From: an uncultured Eubacteriales bacterium
GTDB taxonomy: Bacteria > Bacillota > Clostridia > Christensenellales > CAG-138
Assembly (NCBI GenBank): GCA_900549955.1
Contig: URQH01000006.1
Coordinates: forward strand, 8,647 to 72,646
Direction of reading: 5' to 3'
Length of the DNA stretch: 64,000 nucleotides
The notes beneath the pieces are model-generated. The model had not been told where the DNA came from. It saw only the letters and a program-made list of their open reading frames with translations, and did no database searches. Shown here piece after piece: positions 1 to 8,456 of the stretch. A program made the position numbers and the translations under genes. Every line of letters starts with the position of its first letter. The stretch's first letter is position 1.

Positions 1-1
1 C

Positions 2-1282
2 ATCACGCACAAGCTGTACGGCGGCAAGCAGTACGACGTGTCGGAATACACGATGAGCGAGATCATCGCCTCCGTGTACGACATGATGGAAGATACGGGC
101 GTGCAGGAGGGCATCCTGTTCCTCGACGAGATCAACTGCGTGTCCGAAACGCTCGCGCCGCCCATGCTGCAGTTCCTGCAATACAAGGTCTTTGGCCGCC
201 ACCGCGTGCCGGACGGCTGGATCGTGGTGACCGCCGGCAACCCGCCCGAGTACAACAAGTCCGTGCGCGAGCTGGACATCGTCACGTGGGACCGGCTCAA
301 GCGGATCGACGTGGAGCCGGATCTCGAAACCTGGCGGGAATATGCCTGGAAAAAGGGCGTGCACGCTTCCGTGCTCACGTACCTGGCCGCCAAACAGGAT
401 GACTTTTATGTGGTGGAATCGGCCGTCGGCGGCAAACTGTTCGTCACGGCCCGCGGCTGGGACGACCTGTCGGAGATGATCAAGCTGTATGAGCAGCACA
501 ACCTGCCCGTGGATGAACGACTGATCGGCCAGTATCTGCAGCATCCGCGCATCGCAAAGGATTTTGCCATCTACTACGACCTGTATCGCAAATACCAGTC
601 GGATTACCGCATTGCGGAAATCCTCGACGGGCAGGCCCCGGACGAGGTCAAAAACCGCGCGCGCATGGCCGGCTTTGACGAGCGGCTGGCGCTGCTGGGG
701 CTGCTGCTGTCCGCCATCACGGCGCACCTGCGCATGAGCGTCGTGGAGGAGGACCGCCTGAGCGCGCTGCAACAGGCGCTGCGCGAGGTCAAGCAGGCCA
801 TACTGGAACGCGGCGCGGAGCCGGTCGCCGCGCTCGACCAGCAGATCGCCGCGCGCCACGACAAGCTAGACCGCGGCGCACGCTCCGGCGCGCTTTCGCG
901 CGAGGCGCAGGACGACCTGCGGCAGCAGATCGTCGAACTGCAGGCCTACCGGGACCTGCTGCTGCAGGAGCAGCCAGAGGATGCGCCCGCGGCGTTTGGC
1001 CTGATCCAGGTGCGCTTTGGCCGGCAGGTCGCCGCGTTTGAAGCCGGCGCCGCAAAGACGGGCGAGCGGCTGTCCAACCTGTTCCGGTTTGTGGAGGCGG
1101 TGTTCGGCGAAGGGCAGGAGATGCTGATCCTCGTGACAGAGCTGACGGCCGGCTACTACAGCGCGCGCTTCATCAGCCGCCACGGCTGCGCCGAGTACTT
1201 CGCCCACAACCGGGAACTGCTGTTCTATGAGCGGCAAAAAGAGCTCATCTCGCAGCTGAACGACCTGGATATCGAATCTTAA
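2..1282 (+). CDS. MoxR-type AAA+ ATPase, 5'-truncated by window edge
   Basis: The reading frame is open from base 2, so the gene begins before the window and only its C-terminal part (about 426 residues) is visible. The visible part holds a Walker B motif (GILFLDEIN) and a sensor-1 region (VTAGNPPEYN), followed by a winged or lid segment with WDRLKRIDVEP. This is the pattern of MoxR/RavA-like AAA+ ATPases, which act as chaperones and are usually paired with VWA-domain proteins. The Walker A motif would lie upstream. The C-terminal 200 residues are helical and charged and not specifically recognised. The GTG at base 38 should not be taken as the true start because the coding frame continues upstream of it. 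The family call is solid; the cellular target is unknown. Confidence 0.8.
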   Translation: MTHKLYGGKQYDVSEYTMSEIIASVYDMMEDTGVQEGILFLDEINCVSETLAPPMLQFLQYKVFGRHRVPDGWIVVTAGNPPEYNKSVRELDIVTWDRLKRIDVEPDLETWREYAWKKGVHASVLTYLAAKQDDFYVVESAVGGKLFVTARGWDDLSEMIKLYEQHNLPVDERLIGQYLQHPRIAKDFAIYYDLYRKYQSDYRIAEILDGQAPDEVKNRARMAGFDERLALLGLLLSAITAHLRMSVVEEDRLSALQQALREVKQAILERGAEPVAALDQQIAARHDKLDRGARSGALSREAQDDLRQQIVELQAYRDLLLQEQPEDAPAAFGLIQVRFGRQVAAFEAGAAKTGERLSNLFRFVEAVFGEGQEMLILVTELTAGYYSARFISRHGCAEYFAHNRELLFYERQKELISQLNDLDIES

Positions 1283-1343
1283 CCCTGAAACATACGGCTC
1301 CCACAGGGGCAATCGGGCCACGAACCGGTTTTGGCGCATCAAG

Positions 1344-1371
1344 AGGCCGTCCGCATGTCTGCGGACGGCCT
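1344..1371. terminator. Bidirectional terminator-like hairpin between AAA gene and glyA
   Basis: A perfect 12-bp stem (AGGCCGTCCGCA with its complement) encloses a four-base loop between two convergent genes. T-tracts are weak on both sides, so termination by this hairpin is inferred from its position and stability. Confidence 0.55.
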
Positions 1372-1398
1372 GCTGATTTCGCCTGCCTAAGCGAAGGG

Positions 1399-2652
1399 TT
1401 ATGCATAGATCGGGAAACGGTCCGTCATCTCCGTGACGATCCGGCGCACCTCCTCGGCGCTGTTGTCATAGTCCGTGGCCGTGCGGTAGATGCAATCCGC
1501 GATCACATCCATCTCCGCCGTGCCGAGGCCGCGCGTCGTGACGGCCGGCGTGCCGATGCGCACGCCGCTCGTGACAAACGGCTTTTGCGGATCGTTCGGC
1601 ACGGTGTTCTTGTTCAGCGTGATATAGACGGTGTCGAGCCGCTTTTCCAGCTCTTTGCCCGTGAGCCCCAGCCGCCTGAGGTCGAGCAGCAGCAGATGGT
1701 TGTCCGTGCCGCCGGAGACCAGATCCATCCCGCGCCGCAACAGCCCCTGTGCCAGCGCCTGCGCGTTTTCTACAATGCGCCGCTGGTAGTCCGCAAACGC
1801 AGGCTGCAGCGCCTCCCGGAAGCAGATGGCCTTTGCGGCGATGACGTGCATGAGCGGCCCGCCCTGCGTGCCGGGGAATACCGCCTTGTTGATGGCCGGC
1901 CCGAGCGCCTCTTTGGCCAGGATCATGCCGCCGCGCGGCCCGCGCAGCGTCTTGTGCGTCGTGGTGGTGACCACGTCCGCATAGGGCACGGGGCTCGGAT
2001 GCACCCCCGCGGCGACCAGGCCCGCGATGTGCGCCATGTCCACCATGAGCAGCGCGCCCACGCCGTGCGCAATGGCGGCAAACCGTTCGAAGTCGATCAC
2101 GCGCGGATACGCCGACGCGCCAGCGACGATGAGCTTTGGCCGCACGCGCTCGGCAATGCGCTGCACCTCGTCATAGTCGATGCGGCCCGTCTCCGGGTCC
2201 ACGCCGTAGGACTCGAAATGATAGTACCGGCCGGACAGGTTGACCGGCAGGCCGTGGGTCAGGTGCCCGCCGTTTTGCAGGCTCATGCCCAGCACCGTAT
2301 CCCCGGGATTGAGCAGCGCAAAATAGACCGCCAGGTTCGCCTGCGCGCCGGAATGCGGCTGGACGTTGGCAAACTCGGCATGAAACAGCTGTTTGGCGCG
2401 CTCAATGGCGAGGTTTTCGACGACGTCCACGTATTCGCACCCGCCATAATACCGCTTCCCGGGATATCCCTCCGCGTATTTATTGGTCAGCACGCTGCCC
2501 ATTGCCGCCATGACCGCCGGCGAGGCCAGGTTCTCCGAGGCAATCAGCTCCAGGTTGCGCTGCTGCCGCTGCAGTTCCCCTTCCATCGCCTCGGCCACGG
2601 CAGGGTCGTGCTCCGCAATCAGGCGGAGCGTGTTCACAATGCTCTGTTCCAT
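1399..2652 (-). CDS. glyA: Serine hydroxymethyltransferase
   Basis: This 417-residue protein interconverts serine and glycine using tetrahydrofolate and pyridoxal phosphate, and is the main cytosolic source of one-carbon units. Family signatures are clear: LIASENLAS near the N-terminus, [15 protein letters not shown], and the PLP-lysine segment [14 protein letters not shown]. Its length matches bacterial GlyA. The ATG at 2652 is preceded by a loose purine-rich stretch (GGAAGGAAA) about 12 bases upstream. The gene is monocistronic and sits behind a tandem glycine riboswitch followed by an intrinsic terminator. Expression should therefore respond to glycine, which fits a role in glycine use or balance as well as glycine synthesis. 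Identification is secure. Confidence 0.97.
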   Translation of the reverse strand: MEQSIVNTLRLIAEHDPAVAEAMEGELQRQQRNLELIASENLASPAVMAAMGSVLTNKYAEGYPGKRYYGGCEYVDVVENLAIERAKQLFHAEFANVQPHSGAQANLAVYFALLNPGDTVLGMSLQNGGHLTHGLPVNLSGRYYHFESYGVDPETGRIDYDEVQRIAERVRPKLIVAGASAYPRVIDFERFAAIAHGVGALLMVDMAHIAGLVAAGVHPSPVPYADVVTTTTHKTLRGPRGGMILAKEALGPAINKAVFPGTQGGPLMHVIAAKAICFREALQPAFADYQRRIVENAQALAQGLLRRGMDLVSGGTDNHLLLLDLRRLGLTGKELEKRLDTVYITLNKNTVPNDPQKPFVTSGVRIGTPAVTTRGLGTAEMDVIADCIYRTATDYDNSAEEVRRIVTEMTDRFPIYA

Positions 2653-2681
2653 AGGCGTCCGCTTTCCTTCCGTCCTTCCCC

Positions 2682-2719
2682 AAAAAATGCGGGAGCCGCG
2701 CCACGCGGGCGCCGCTCCC
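2682..2719 (-). terminator. Intrinsic terminator at the end of the glycine riboswitch leader
   Basis: On the minus strand a GC-rich stem (GGGAGC with GGCTCCC, extended by GGCGCC pairing) spans 2719-2691. A run of six T follows at 2687-2682, just before glyA. A second small hairpin (GGGCC/GGCCC) lies at 2741-2727 between the aptamers and this terminator. The arrangement is that of a transcription-controlling expression platform. Confidence 0.85.
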
Positions 2720-2756
2720 TTTTACAGGGCCTATACGGCCCGTTGTTCCGTCCGGT

Positions 2757-2940
2757 ACTCTGTCCTTTCGCCTGAGAGATTCGGCATGCGCCGCGCCACC
2801 CGCCGCACACGCCTTGCACCTTCGGCCCCCGCCACGCCGGCGGGCTTCTCCAGAGTCCCCTCCGATTTCAGTCCTGCCCCATGCGGGGCGCCTGAGAGCG
2901 TCATTCCTTCGGCGGGCCATGACGGCCGCTTTCCTGAAAA
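2757..2940 (-). promoter_or_regulatory. Tandem glycine riboswitch (gcvT type) upstream of glyA
   Basis: Two aptamers lie in series in the glyA leader. Each carries the conserved GCCGAAGG and CTCTCAGGC core segments. Aptamer 1 (2940-2866) is closed by a P1 helix of TTTCAG with CTGAAA. Aptamer 2 (2856-2757) is closed by ACTCTG with CAGAGT and ends in the hallmark GGCGAAAGGACAGAGT. Only about 9 bases separate the two. Known members of this class bind glycine and usually switch genes on. Here the downstream terminator shows that control is transcriptional. Confidence 0.95.
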
Positions 2941-2969
2941 CTTCAAAGGGAGTGTTGTAATATGACCAT

Positions 2970-2998
2970 ATTATATACGGTTCGTGCAGGGAAGTCAA
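2970..2998 (-). promoter_or_regulatory. Sigma-A promoter of glyA
   Basis: On the minus strand TTGACT (2998-2993) and a perfect TATAAT (2975-2970) are separated by 17 bases. Transcription should start near 2963, about 25 bases before the first riboswitch aptamer. The 489-base space between glyA and pyrG is otherwise without a convincing gene. Confidence 0.9.
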
Positions 2999-3140
2999 CG
3001 CCATTGCGCGGATCGGCCCGAATCGCGGGCATCCCATCCGGCCTCCGGGCCCACCCGGCAGTCCCCCGCCATGCCCTGCGGCAGGCGTCCGCCGCCAGGC
3101 AACGGAGACGTTACAGGGCGTCGCGCGCGCCGTGATCGCT

Positions 3141-4763
3141 TCAACCGGCTGCCCCTGCCTCACGCTCGAGTGCCGCGCGGACAAAGCCCACAAACAGGGG
3201 ATGTGGCCGGTCAGGCCGGGAACGGAATTCGGGGTGGAACTGCACCGCGATATAAAACGGGTGTCCCGGCAGCTCCACGATCTCCGCCAGATGCCGCTCC
3301 GGGTTGTAACCCGTAAAGCGCAGTCCGGCCGCCTCCAGCGCCGGCACAAAGTCGTTGCGGATCTCATAGCGGTGGCGGTGGCGCTCCCGGATGTGCGTCT
3401 CCCCATACAGCCGGTGCGCCAGCGACCGCGTCTGGATGTCGCAGGCATACCCGCCCAGCCGCAACGTGCCGCCCAGATGGTCGAGGTTCTGCGCCTGATC
3501 CGGCATCAAATCGACGACCGGGTGCGTGGTCTTGGGGTCGGCCTCGGAGGAATGCGCGTCTGCCCAGCCAAGGACGTTTCGCGCATACTCGGCCACCGCC
3601 ATCTGCATGCCGAGGCAGATGCCGAAAAACGGCACGCCGTTTTCACGCGCATAGCGGATGGCGCGCATCTTGCCCAGCAGGCCGCGGTTGCCAAAGCCGC
3701 CCGGCACCAGCACGCCGTCCACGCCCGAGAGCAGCTCCTCCGCCGGGCGCTCCTCCAGCGCCTCAGCAGACACATAGCGCAGATTGACGCGCGCGCTGCA
3801 GGCAATGCCGCCGTGACGCAGCGCCTCGGCAATGGACAGGTAGGCGTCCTGCAACTCCACATATTTGCCCACGATCGCAATCTCACACGCCCGCTCCGGC
3901 ACGAGATCCCGCTGGACGATCTCCTCCCACCGCGCCAGATCCGGCTGCCGGTCTTCGAGGTGCAGGTGCCGGCACGCGGCCGCGCACAGTCCGTTGGCCT
4001 CCAGCATGAGCGGCACCTCATAGAGCGAGCGCCCATTCAGGTTTTCGATGACATCGGAAGGCGCAATGTTGCAGAACAGGCCGATCTTGTTACGCAGCTC
4101 CTCCGGCACCGGGTGTTCGCTGCGGCACACGAGGATGTCGGGCTGGATGCCGATGCCCAGCAGCTCCTTGACCGAATGCTGCGTGGGCTTGCTCTTGAGC
4201 TCGCCCGCCGCGGCAATATACGGAATCAGCGTCACGTGCAGGAACGCACAGTTGCCGGCTCCCCACTCCGTCTTGAGCTGGCGGATGGACTCCAAAAACG
4301 GCTGCGACTCGATGTCGCCCACCGTGCCGCCGATCTCAACGATCAGCACATCCGGCCGGATCGTCTCCGCCACGCGCCGCACGCGCGCCTTGATCTCGTC
4401 GGTGATGTGCGGGATGATCTGCACCGTACCGCCGTGGTACCCGCCGGCACGCTCCCGCTCGATCACGCTCAAATATACCTGGCCGCTCGTGGTGTTGTTG
4501 GCCCGGGTCAGGTTTTCGTCGATAAAGCGCTCATAGTGGCCCACGTCCAGGTCTGTCTCCGCCCCGTCGTCGGTCACAAACACCTCCCCGTGCTGGTATG
4601 GGTTCATCGTGCCGGGGTCGACGTTCAAATACGGATCGAGTTTGCAGATGCTGACGGAATAGCCGCGCGCCTTGAGCAACCTGCCCAGGCTGGCAGCCGT
4701 GATGCCCTTGCCGAGCGACGACACCACGCCGCCGGTGACGAAGACGAGTTTTGTGGACTGCAT
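3141..4763 (-). CDS. pyrG: CTP synthase
   Basis: This 540-residue enzyme makes CTP from UTP, ATP and glutamine. The N-terminal synthetase domain begins [18 protein letters not shown] and includes [23 protein letters not shown]. The C-terminal class I glutamine amidotransferase domain has the nucleophile segment [12 protein letters not shown] and the catalytic His-Glu in AVQFHPEF. The ATG at 4763 is chosen over one 12 codons upstream because GGGAGGA lies 7 bases before it and the protein then starts like other PyrG. It is transcribed alone from a strong promoter and through an attenuator leader that looks like the Gram-positive CTP-sensing type. Identification is secure. Confidence 0.97.
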   Translation of the reverse strand: MQSTKLVFVTGGVVSSLGKGITAASLGRLLKARGYSVSICKLDPYLNVDPGTMNPYQHGEVFVTDDGAETDLDVGHYERFIDENLTRANNTTSGQVYLSVIERERAGGYHGGTVQIIPHITDEIKARVRRVAETIRPDVLIVEIGGTVGDIESQPFLESIRQLKTEWGAGNCAFLHVTLIPYIAAAGELKSKPTQHSVKELLGIGIQPDILVCRSEHPVPEELRNKIGLFCNIAPSDVIENLNGRSLYEVPLMLEANGLCAAACRHLHLEDRQPDLARWEEIVQRDLVPERACEIAIVGKYVELQDAYLSIAEALRHGGIACSARVNLRYVSAEALEERPAEELLSGVDGVLVPGGFGNRGLLGKMRAIRYARENGVPFFGICLGMQMAVAEYARNVLGWADAHSSEADPKTTHPVVDLMPDQAQNLDHLGGTLRLGGYACDIQTRSLAHRLYGETHIRERHRHRYEIRNDFVPALEAAGLRFTGYNPERHLAEIVELPGHPFYIAVQFHPEFRSRPDRPHPLFVGFVRAALEREAGAAG

Positions 4764-4796
4764 GTGTGTTCCTCCCTGGTACATTCTGTATCGCTG

Positions 4797-4856
4797 CACA
4801 AAAAATGAACGCCTCCTGCCGGGAGGCGTTCATTCCATATCACAACTGGGGTGCCC
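4797..4856 (-). terminator. pyrG leader attenuator with GGGC initiation site
   Basis: The predicted transcript starts at 4856 with GGGC, five bases after the -10 box. Forty bases at most separate the start from a 13-bp stem (4834-4822 with 4816-4804) followed by five T (4803 onward). The 5' side of the stem contains the pyrimidine-rich GCCTCCC. In Bacillus subtilis pyrG, low CTP causes extra G residues to be added after GGG, and these pair with such a pyrimidine stretch to block termination. All the elements needed are present here. Confidence 0.8.
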
Positions 4857-4861
4857 TTACT

Positions 4862-4890
4862 ACTATATCGCAACCGGACGCCGAACGCAA
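4862..4890 (-). promoter_or_regulatory. Sigma-A promoter of pyrG
   Basis: TTGCGT (4890-4885) and TATAGT (4867-4862) on the minus strand are separated by 17 bases. They are positioned so that transcription begins at the GGGC motif at 4856. Confidence 0.85.
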
Positions 4891-4940
4891 GTATTTTTTA
4901 TATATTATTTTGCGTCTGCGCGCCCCGCGGCCTCGGCGCT

Positions 4941-5285
4941 TCAGCCCGGCGGCCACTGCAGCGACCGGCCGCCCAGCAGGTGCAGGTGCAGGTGCTGCAC
5001 GCTCTGCCCCGCGTCCGCGCCGATGTTCGTCACGAGCCGGTAGCCGCTTTCCGCCACGCCGAGCGCGCGCGCCACGCGCTGCGCCGCGGCGAACATGGCC
5101 ATCACCGTGGCCGCGTCCTCCGCCGTCAGTGCGTCCGCGCTCTCGATGTGGCGCCTCGGAATGACGAGCACGTGCACCGGCGCCTGGGGATCGATGTCGC
5201 GAAACGCCACGACCTCGTCGTCCTCATACACGCGGTCCGACGGGATGCGCCCGTCCGCGATCTTGCAAAACAAACAATCGTCCAT
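4941..5285 (-). CDS. HIT-family nucleotide hydrolase (HinT-like)
   Basis: This 114-residue protein belongs to the histidine triad family, whose HinT branch hydrolyses purine nucleoside phosphoramidates. It has the expected CLFCKI start with a CxxC pair, the DIDPQAPVHVLVIPRRH segment and the catalytic triad QHLHLHLLGG near the C-terminus. Its length matches single-domain HinT. AAAGGAG precedes the ATG, and it is the last gene of the prmA-rsmE-mtaB-hinT operon, 21 bases after mtaB. The family is certain; the physiological substrate is not known. Confidence 0.92.
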   Translation of the reverse strand: MDDCLFCKIADGRIPSDRVYEDDEVVAFRDIDPQAPVHVLVIPRRHIESADALTAEDAATVMAMFAAAQRVARALGVAESGYRLVTNIGADAGQSVQHLHLHLLGGRSLQWPPG

Positions 5286-5306
5286 AGGGAAACTCCTTTC
5301 TTCTTG

Positions 5307-6623
5307 TCATTCCAAAGTGTTGCCCGCGCGCCCAATCGGCGCGCAACAGGGCGTCCCCACCGCCAGCGCGCCCTCGGCCCCGGCGATGCGGACATGCACC
5401 AGCTCGCCCTCCCGGCAGGGCGTTCCCGCCGTCTCGACGCGCGTGCGCACATAATTCTCCGTATAGCCCGTGCCGTCGCTCTCGATCAGCACGTCGGCCT
5501 CGCGTCCCACCAGGCCCGCCACATAGGCGCGCTCCAGCCGGTCGCCCAGCGCGATCAGCTCGGCCGCCCGCGCCTCGCGCACGGCGCGCGGCAGGTGCCC
5601 CGGCATTGCGTCGGCCTTCGTGCCCTTGCGGCGGCTGTAGGGGAACACGTGCATCCGCGCAAACGCCATCTCCTCTGCAAACGCCAGCGTCTCCCGGTGC
5701 TCCTGCTCCGTCTCGCCCACAAACCCCGCAATCACGTCGGTCGTGATCGCACACCCGGGCGACGCCTGCCGCAGCAGCGCCACGGCGCGGGCATACGCCG
5801 CCGTGTCATAGCGGCGGTTCATGCGGCGCAGCACCGCGTCCGACCCGCTCTGCAGCGACAGGTGAAACTGCGGACAGATCTGCCGGAGCGCGGCGACCGC
5901 CCCGGCAAACCGTTCGTCGCAAAACTTCGGCTCGAGCGAGCCGAGCCGGATACGGCCGATGCCCGTCTCCCCCGCCATGCGCAGCACGTCCACCAGGTCG
6001 CCCTCTCCGCTGTCCAGCCCCCAGCTGGCCAGGTGGATGCCGGTCAGCACCACCTCCCGGTACCCGGCGCCGGCCAGACGGACGAGCTCCGCGCGGATGC
6101 TCGACAGCGGGCGCGAGCGGAGGGGCCCCCGCGCATACGGGATGGCGCAATAGGTGCAGAAATTACGGCACCCGTCCTGAATCTTGAGCGTCGCGCGCGT
6201 GCGGCCGTCCGACACGGCGGACAACTCTTCAAACGTGCGGACGCCGCCCAGGTCGTGCACGGTGCTTTGGGCCGGCGCGCCTGCCGCAAGGGCCGCCTCC
6301 ACGCGCTGCACGATCTCCCGCCGCCCGTCGGTGCCGATCACGAGCGACACGCCCGCAAGCGCGGCCACCGTCTCCGGCGCGGTCTGCGCATAACAGCCGA
6401 CCGCCACGACCAGCGCCTCCGGATTGCGCCGGTGCGCGCGGGCAAGCATGTGGCGCGACTTCTGGTCGCTCACCTGCGTGACGGTACAGGTGTTGACCAC
6501 ATACACGTCCGCCGCCTCAGAAAACGGCACGCTCTCATGCCCGGCAGCCTCGAACAGCTCCCGCATGGCCTCCGTCTCATAGTGGTTGACCTTGCAGCCA
6601 AGGGTATAGAATGCAACTTTCAT
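5307..6623 (-). CDS. mtaB: tRNA t6A37 methylthiotransferase
   Basis: This 438-residue radical-SAM enzyme adds a methylthio group to N6-threonylcarbamoyladenosine at position 37 of tRNAs. The N-terminal UPF0004 domain has the three cluster cysteines in TLGCKVN, VNTCTVT and AVGCYAQ. The radical SAM CxxxCxxC motif is in GCRNFCTYC, and a C-terminal TRAM-like domain ends the protein. The MtaB branch (rather than MiaB or RimO) is supported by the CKVNHYETEAM start and by its neighbours. It overlaps rsmE by 4 bases (ATGA), which implies translational coupling. Its length is normal for MtaB. Confidence 0.93.
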   Translation of the reverse strand: MKVAFYTLGCKVNHYETEAMRELFEAAGHESVPFSEAADVYVVNTCTVTQVSDQKSRHMLARAHRRNPEALVVAVGCYAQTAPETVAALAGVSLVIGTDGRREIVQRVEAALAAGAPAQSTVHDLGGVRTFEELSAVSDGRTRATLKIQDGCRNFCTYCAIPYARGPLRSRPLSSIRAELVRLAGAGYREVVLTGIHLASWGLDSGEGDLVDVLRMAGETGIGRIRLGSLEPKFCDERFAGAVAALRQICPQFHLSLQSGSDAVLRRMNRRYDTAAYARAVALLRQASPGCAITTDVIAGFVGETEQEHRETLAFAEEMAFARMHVFPYSRRKGTKADAMPGHLPRAVREARAAELIALGDRLERAYVAGLVGREADVLIESDGTGYTENYVRTRVETAGTPCREGELVHVRIAGAEGALAVGTPCCAPIGRAGNTLE

Positions 6624-7354
6624 GCGTCCGCCATGTCCAGTTCGTACAGCACCTGCGCCAGCATGGCCATGCCCGCCGTCTCCGTGCGCAGGATCCGCGC
6701 CCCGAGCGACACCGCGACCGCGCCGGCCGCCGAAAGCCCCTCGACCTCCGCGCGCTCGAGCCCGCCCTCCGGGCCGACGACAAGCGCAATGCGGCTGAGC
6801 GCGGCCGGTTCAAAGGCGCGTAACGCGGCCTTGAGCGAACGGGCGCGCTCCTCTTCGTAAGCGACGAGCACCGCGTCGAACCCCGAAAACGAAACCTCCG
6901 AAAGCTTCCGCACCGACGCCACCTGCGGGATCATGCCGCGGCGGGACTGCTTGGCCGCCTCCGACGCCACGCGCTGATACCGCACGCGCTTAAACTCAAA
7001 ATCCCGCACCGGCACGGCGACGCAGCGCGCCGTCACCACCGGCACGACCGTATCCACGCCCAGCTCGACGCACTTTTGCACGATCAGCTCCAGCTTGCCC
7101 GTCTTGGGCAGCGCCTGGAAGAGCGTCACCCGGCAGCGCGGCTCCGTCGGCGACGGGTGCGCGCCGGACAGCGCGCAGCGCACCTCCTGCTCGGTGATGG
7201 CCTCGATCCGGCCGGTATAGTCCGTACACGCCCCGTCGCAGATTTCCACCGCGTCGCCCACGCGCAAGCGCAGCACCCGCGACAGGTGCCGCACGTCCTC
7301 GCCTGTAATGCGGGCGGTGTTTCCCTCGATCTGCTGTGTAAAAAACCTGCTCAC
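6620..7354 (-). CDS. rsmE: 16S rRNA m3U1498 methyltransferase
   Basis: This 244-residue SPOUT-class enzyme methylates N3 of U1498 in 16S rRNA. It starts SRFFTQQIEGN and contains HLSRVLRLRVGD in the N-terminal PUA-like domain. The SAM-binding knot has LVVGPEGGLERAEV and SLGARILRTETA. The start is the GTG at 7354: AGGAGG lies 7 bases upstream, and the longer open frame upstream encodes nothing like the family. It overlaps the end of prmA by 4 bases (GTGA) and mtaB by 4 bases (ATGA), so the three genes form a tightly coupled unit. Confidence 0.93.
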   Translation of the reverse strand: MSRFFTQQIEGNTARITGEDVRHLSRVLRLRVGDAVEICDGACTDYTGRIEAITEQEVRCALSGAHPSPTEPRCRVTLFQALPKTGKLELIVQKCVELGVDTVVPVVTARCVAVPVRDFEFKRVRYQRVASEAAKQSRRGMIPQVASVRKLSEVSFSGFDAVLVAYEEERARSLKAALRAFEPAALSRIALVVGPEGGLERAEVEGLSAAGAVAVSLGARILRTETAGMAMLAQVLYELDMADA

Positions 7355-8316
7355 AACGGCCTCCTGACACACATGGCGATCCAGCCCTCCGCCCGCCGCA
7401 CCCGGTCGTCCGCAAAGCCGGCCTGCCGGAGCGCCCCGGCGACCTCGTCCTCCCGTTCGTCGATGACGCCGGACACGATGAACGGCGCGCCCGGCTTGCA
7501 ACAGGCAAATGCAAACGGCGCAAGGCGGATGATGACGTCCGCCACGATATTGGCCACGACCACGTCGTATTGCCGGGCGATACGCCCGCGCAGCGCCGTG
7601 TCGGTCAGCACATCGCCGATCTCAATGCGGTAGCCCGCCTCGCCGATGCCGTTCATCGCCGCGTTCTCGCGCGCAATGTGCTCGGCAATGGGATCGATGT
7701 CGACCGCGACGGCCTCCCGCGCGCCCAACAGCCGCGCCGCGATGGACAGGATCCCGCTGCCGCAGCCGAGGTCGAGCACGGCGTCGCCCGCCCGCACTGT
7801 CTCTTCGAGATACTCCAGGCACATGCGCGTCGTGTGGTGCGCGCCCGTGCCGAATGCCAGCCCGGGGTCAAGCCGCAGCACCGTGCGCGCCGTTTCCGGC
7901 TGCTCCTCCCACGAGGGGACGACCAGCAGGCGGCGGCCGATTTCGAGCGGCTTATAATACTGCTTCCAGTTGTTTTCCCAGTCCTCATCGTCGCGTACGG
8001 TGACGCACACGCTGAGCGGCCCCAGCGGCACGCCGGTTTGCAGCGTCCTGAGGCGTTCCACGGCGGCGCGGGCGGCTTCGAGATACGGCTCGTTTTCCGG
8101 CAGCGCGGCGAGATACGTCTTGACGCACGGCGTGTCCGTGCCAATCCGGTCCATGTCGGCAAAGTCCCAGTACAGCGCGCTCTCCTGCAAAAATGCCGCG
8201 GCGGTCTCCCGGCTCTCCTCGATGGAAAAGCCCTCGAGCCCCGCGCCCGTCAGCGCGCCGCAGACCAGTTCCGTGCCCTCGTCAGTGGTGTATACAGCAA
8301 TTTCATACCATTTCAT
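7351..8316 (-). CDS. prmA: Ribosomal protein L11 methyltransferase
   Basis: This 321-residue SAM-dependent enzyme trimethylates lysines of ribosomal protein L11. Features include the N-terminal WYEIAVYTTDEG domain, the linker DEDWENNWKQYYKP, the AFGTGAHHTTRMCLE segment and the SAM site VLDLGCGSGILSIAA. The ATG at 8316 begins MKWYEIAV as in other PrmA. No ribosome binding site precedes it. Instead a TATACT box ends six bases before the ATG, so transcription would start at or next to the start codon (a leaderless message). It is the first gene of the operon leading to hinT and is divergent from holA. Confidence 0.95.
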   Translation of the reverse strand: MKWYEIAVYTTDEGTELVCGALTGAGLEGFSIEESRETAAAFLQESALYWDFADMDRIGTDTPCVKTYLAALPENEPYLEAARAAVERLRTLQTGVPLGPLSVCVTVRDDEDWENNWKQYYKPLEIGRRLLVVPSWEEQPETARTVLRLDPGLAFGTGAHHTTRMCLEYLEETVRAGDAVLDLGCGSGILSIAARLLGAREAVAVDIDPIAEHIARENAAMNGIGEAGYRIEIGDVLTDTALRGRIARQYDVVVANIVADVIIRLAPFAFACCKPGAPFIVSGVIDEREDEVAGALRQAGFADDRVRRAEGWIAMCVRRPL

Positions 8317-8322
8317 AGTGTC

Positions 8323-8351
8323 AGTATACTCGCTTTTGCCCGCCCGGACAA
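8323..8351 (-). promoter_or_regulatory. prmA promoter directing a leaderless transcript
   Basis: TTGTCC (8351-8346) and TATACT (8328-8323) on the minus strand are 17 bases apart. Exactly six bases follow before the prmA ATG at 8316, leaving no room for a 5' untranslated region. Confidence 0.75.
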
Positions 8352-8421
8352 GTGGCAAGTGGCGGCGCGCGCGGGCGGCGCGCAGCAGAAAGCGCGGACT
8401 TTGCGCGCGCCGCGGCGTGCG

Positions 8422-8450
8422 TTGCGCGGCAGGGGACTTTGCGATATAAT
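8422..8450 (+). promoter_or_regulatory. holA promoter directing a leaderless transcript
   Basis: TTGCGC (8422-8427) and TATAAT (8445-8450) are 17 bases apart. Six bases later comes the holA ATG at 8457. The geometry mirrors that of the divergent prmA promoter about 70 bases away. Confidence 0.75.
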
Positions 8451-8456
8451 AGGATC

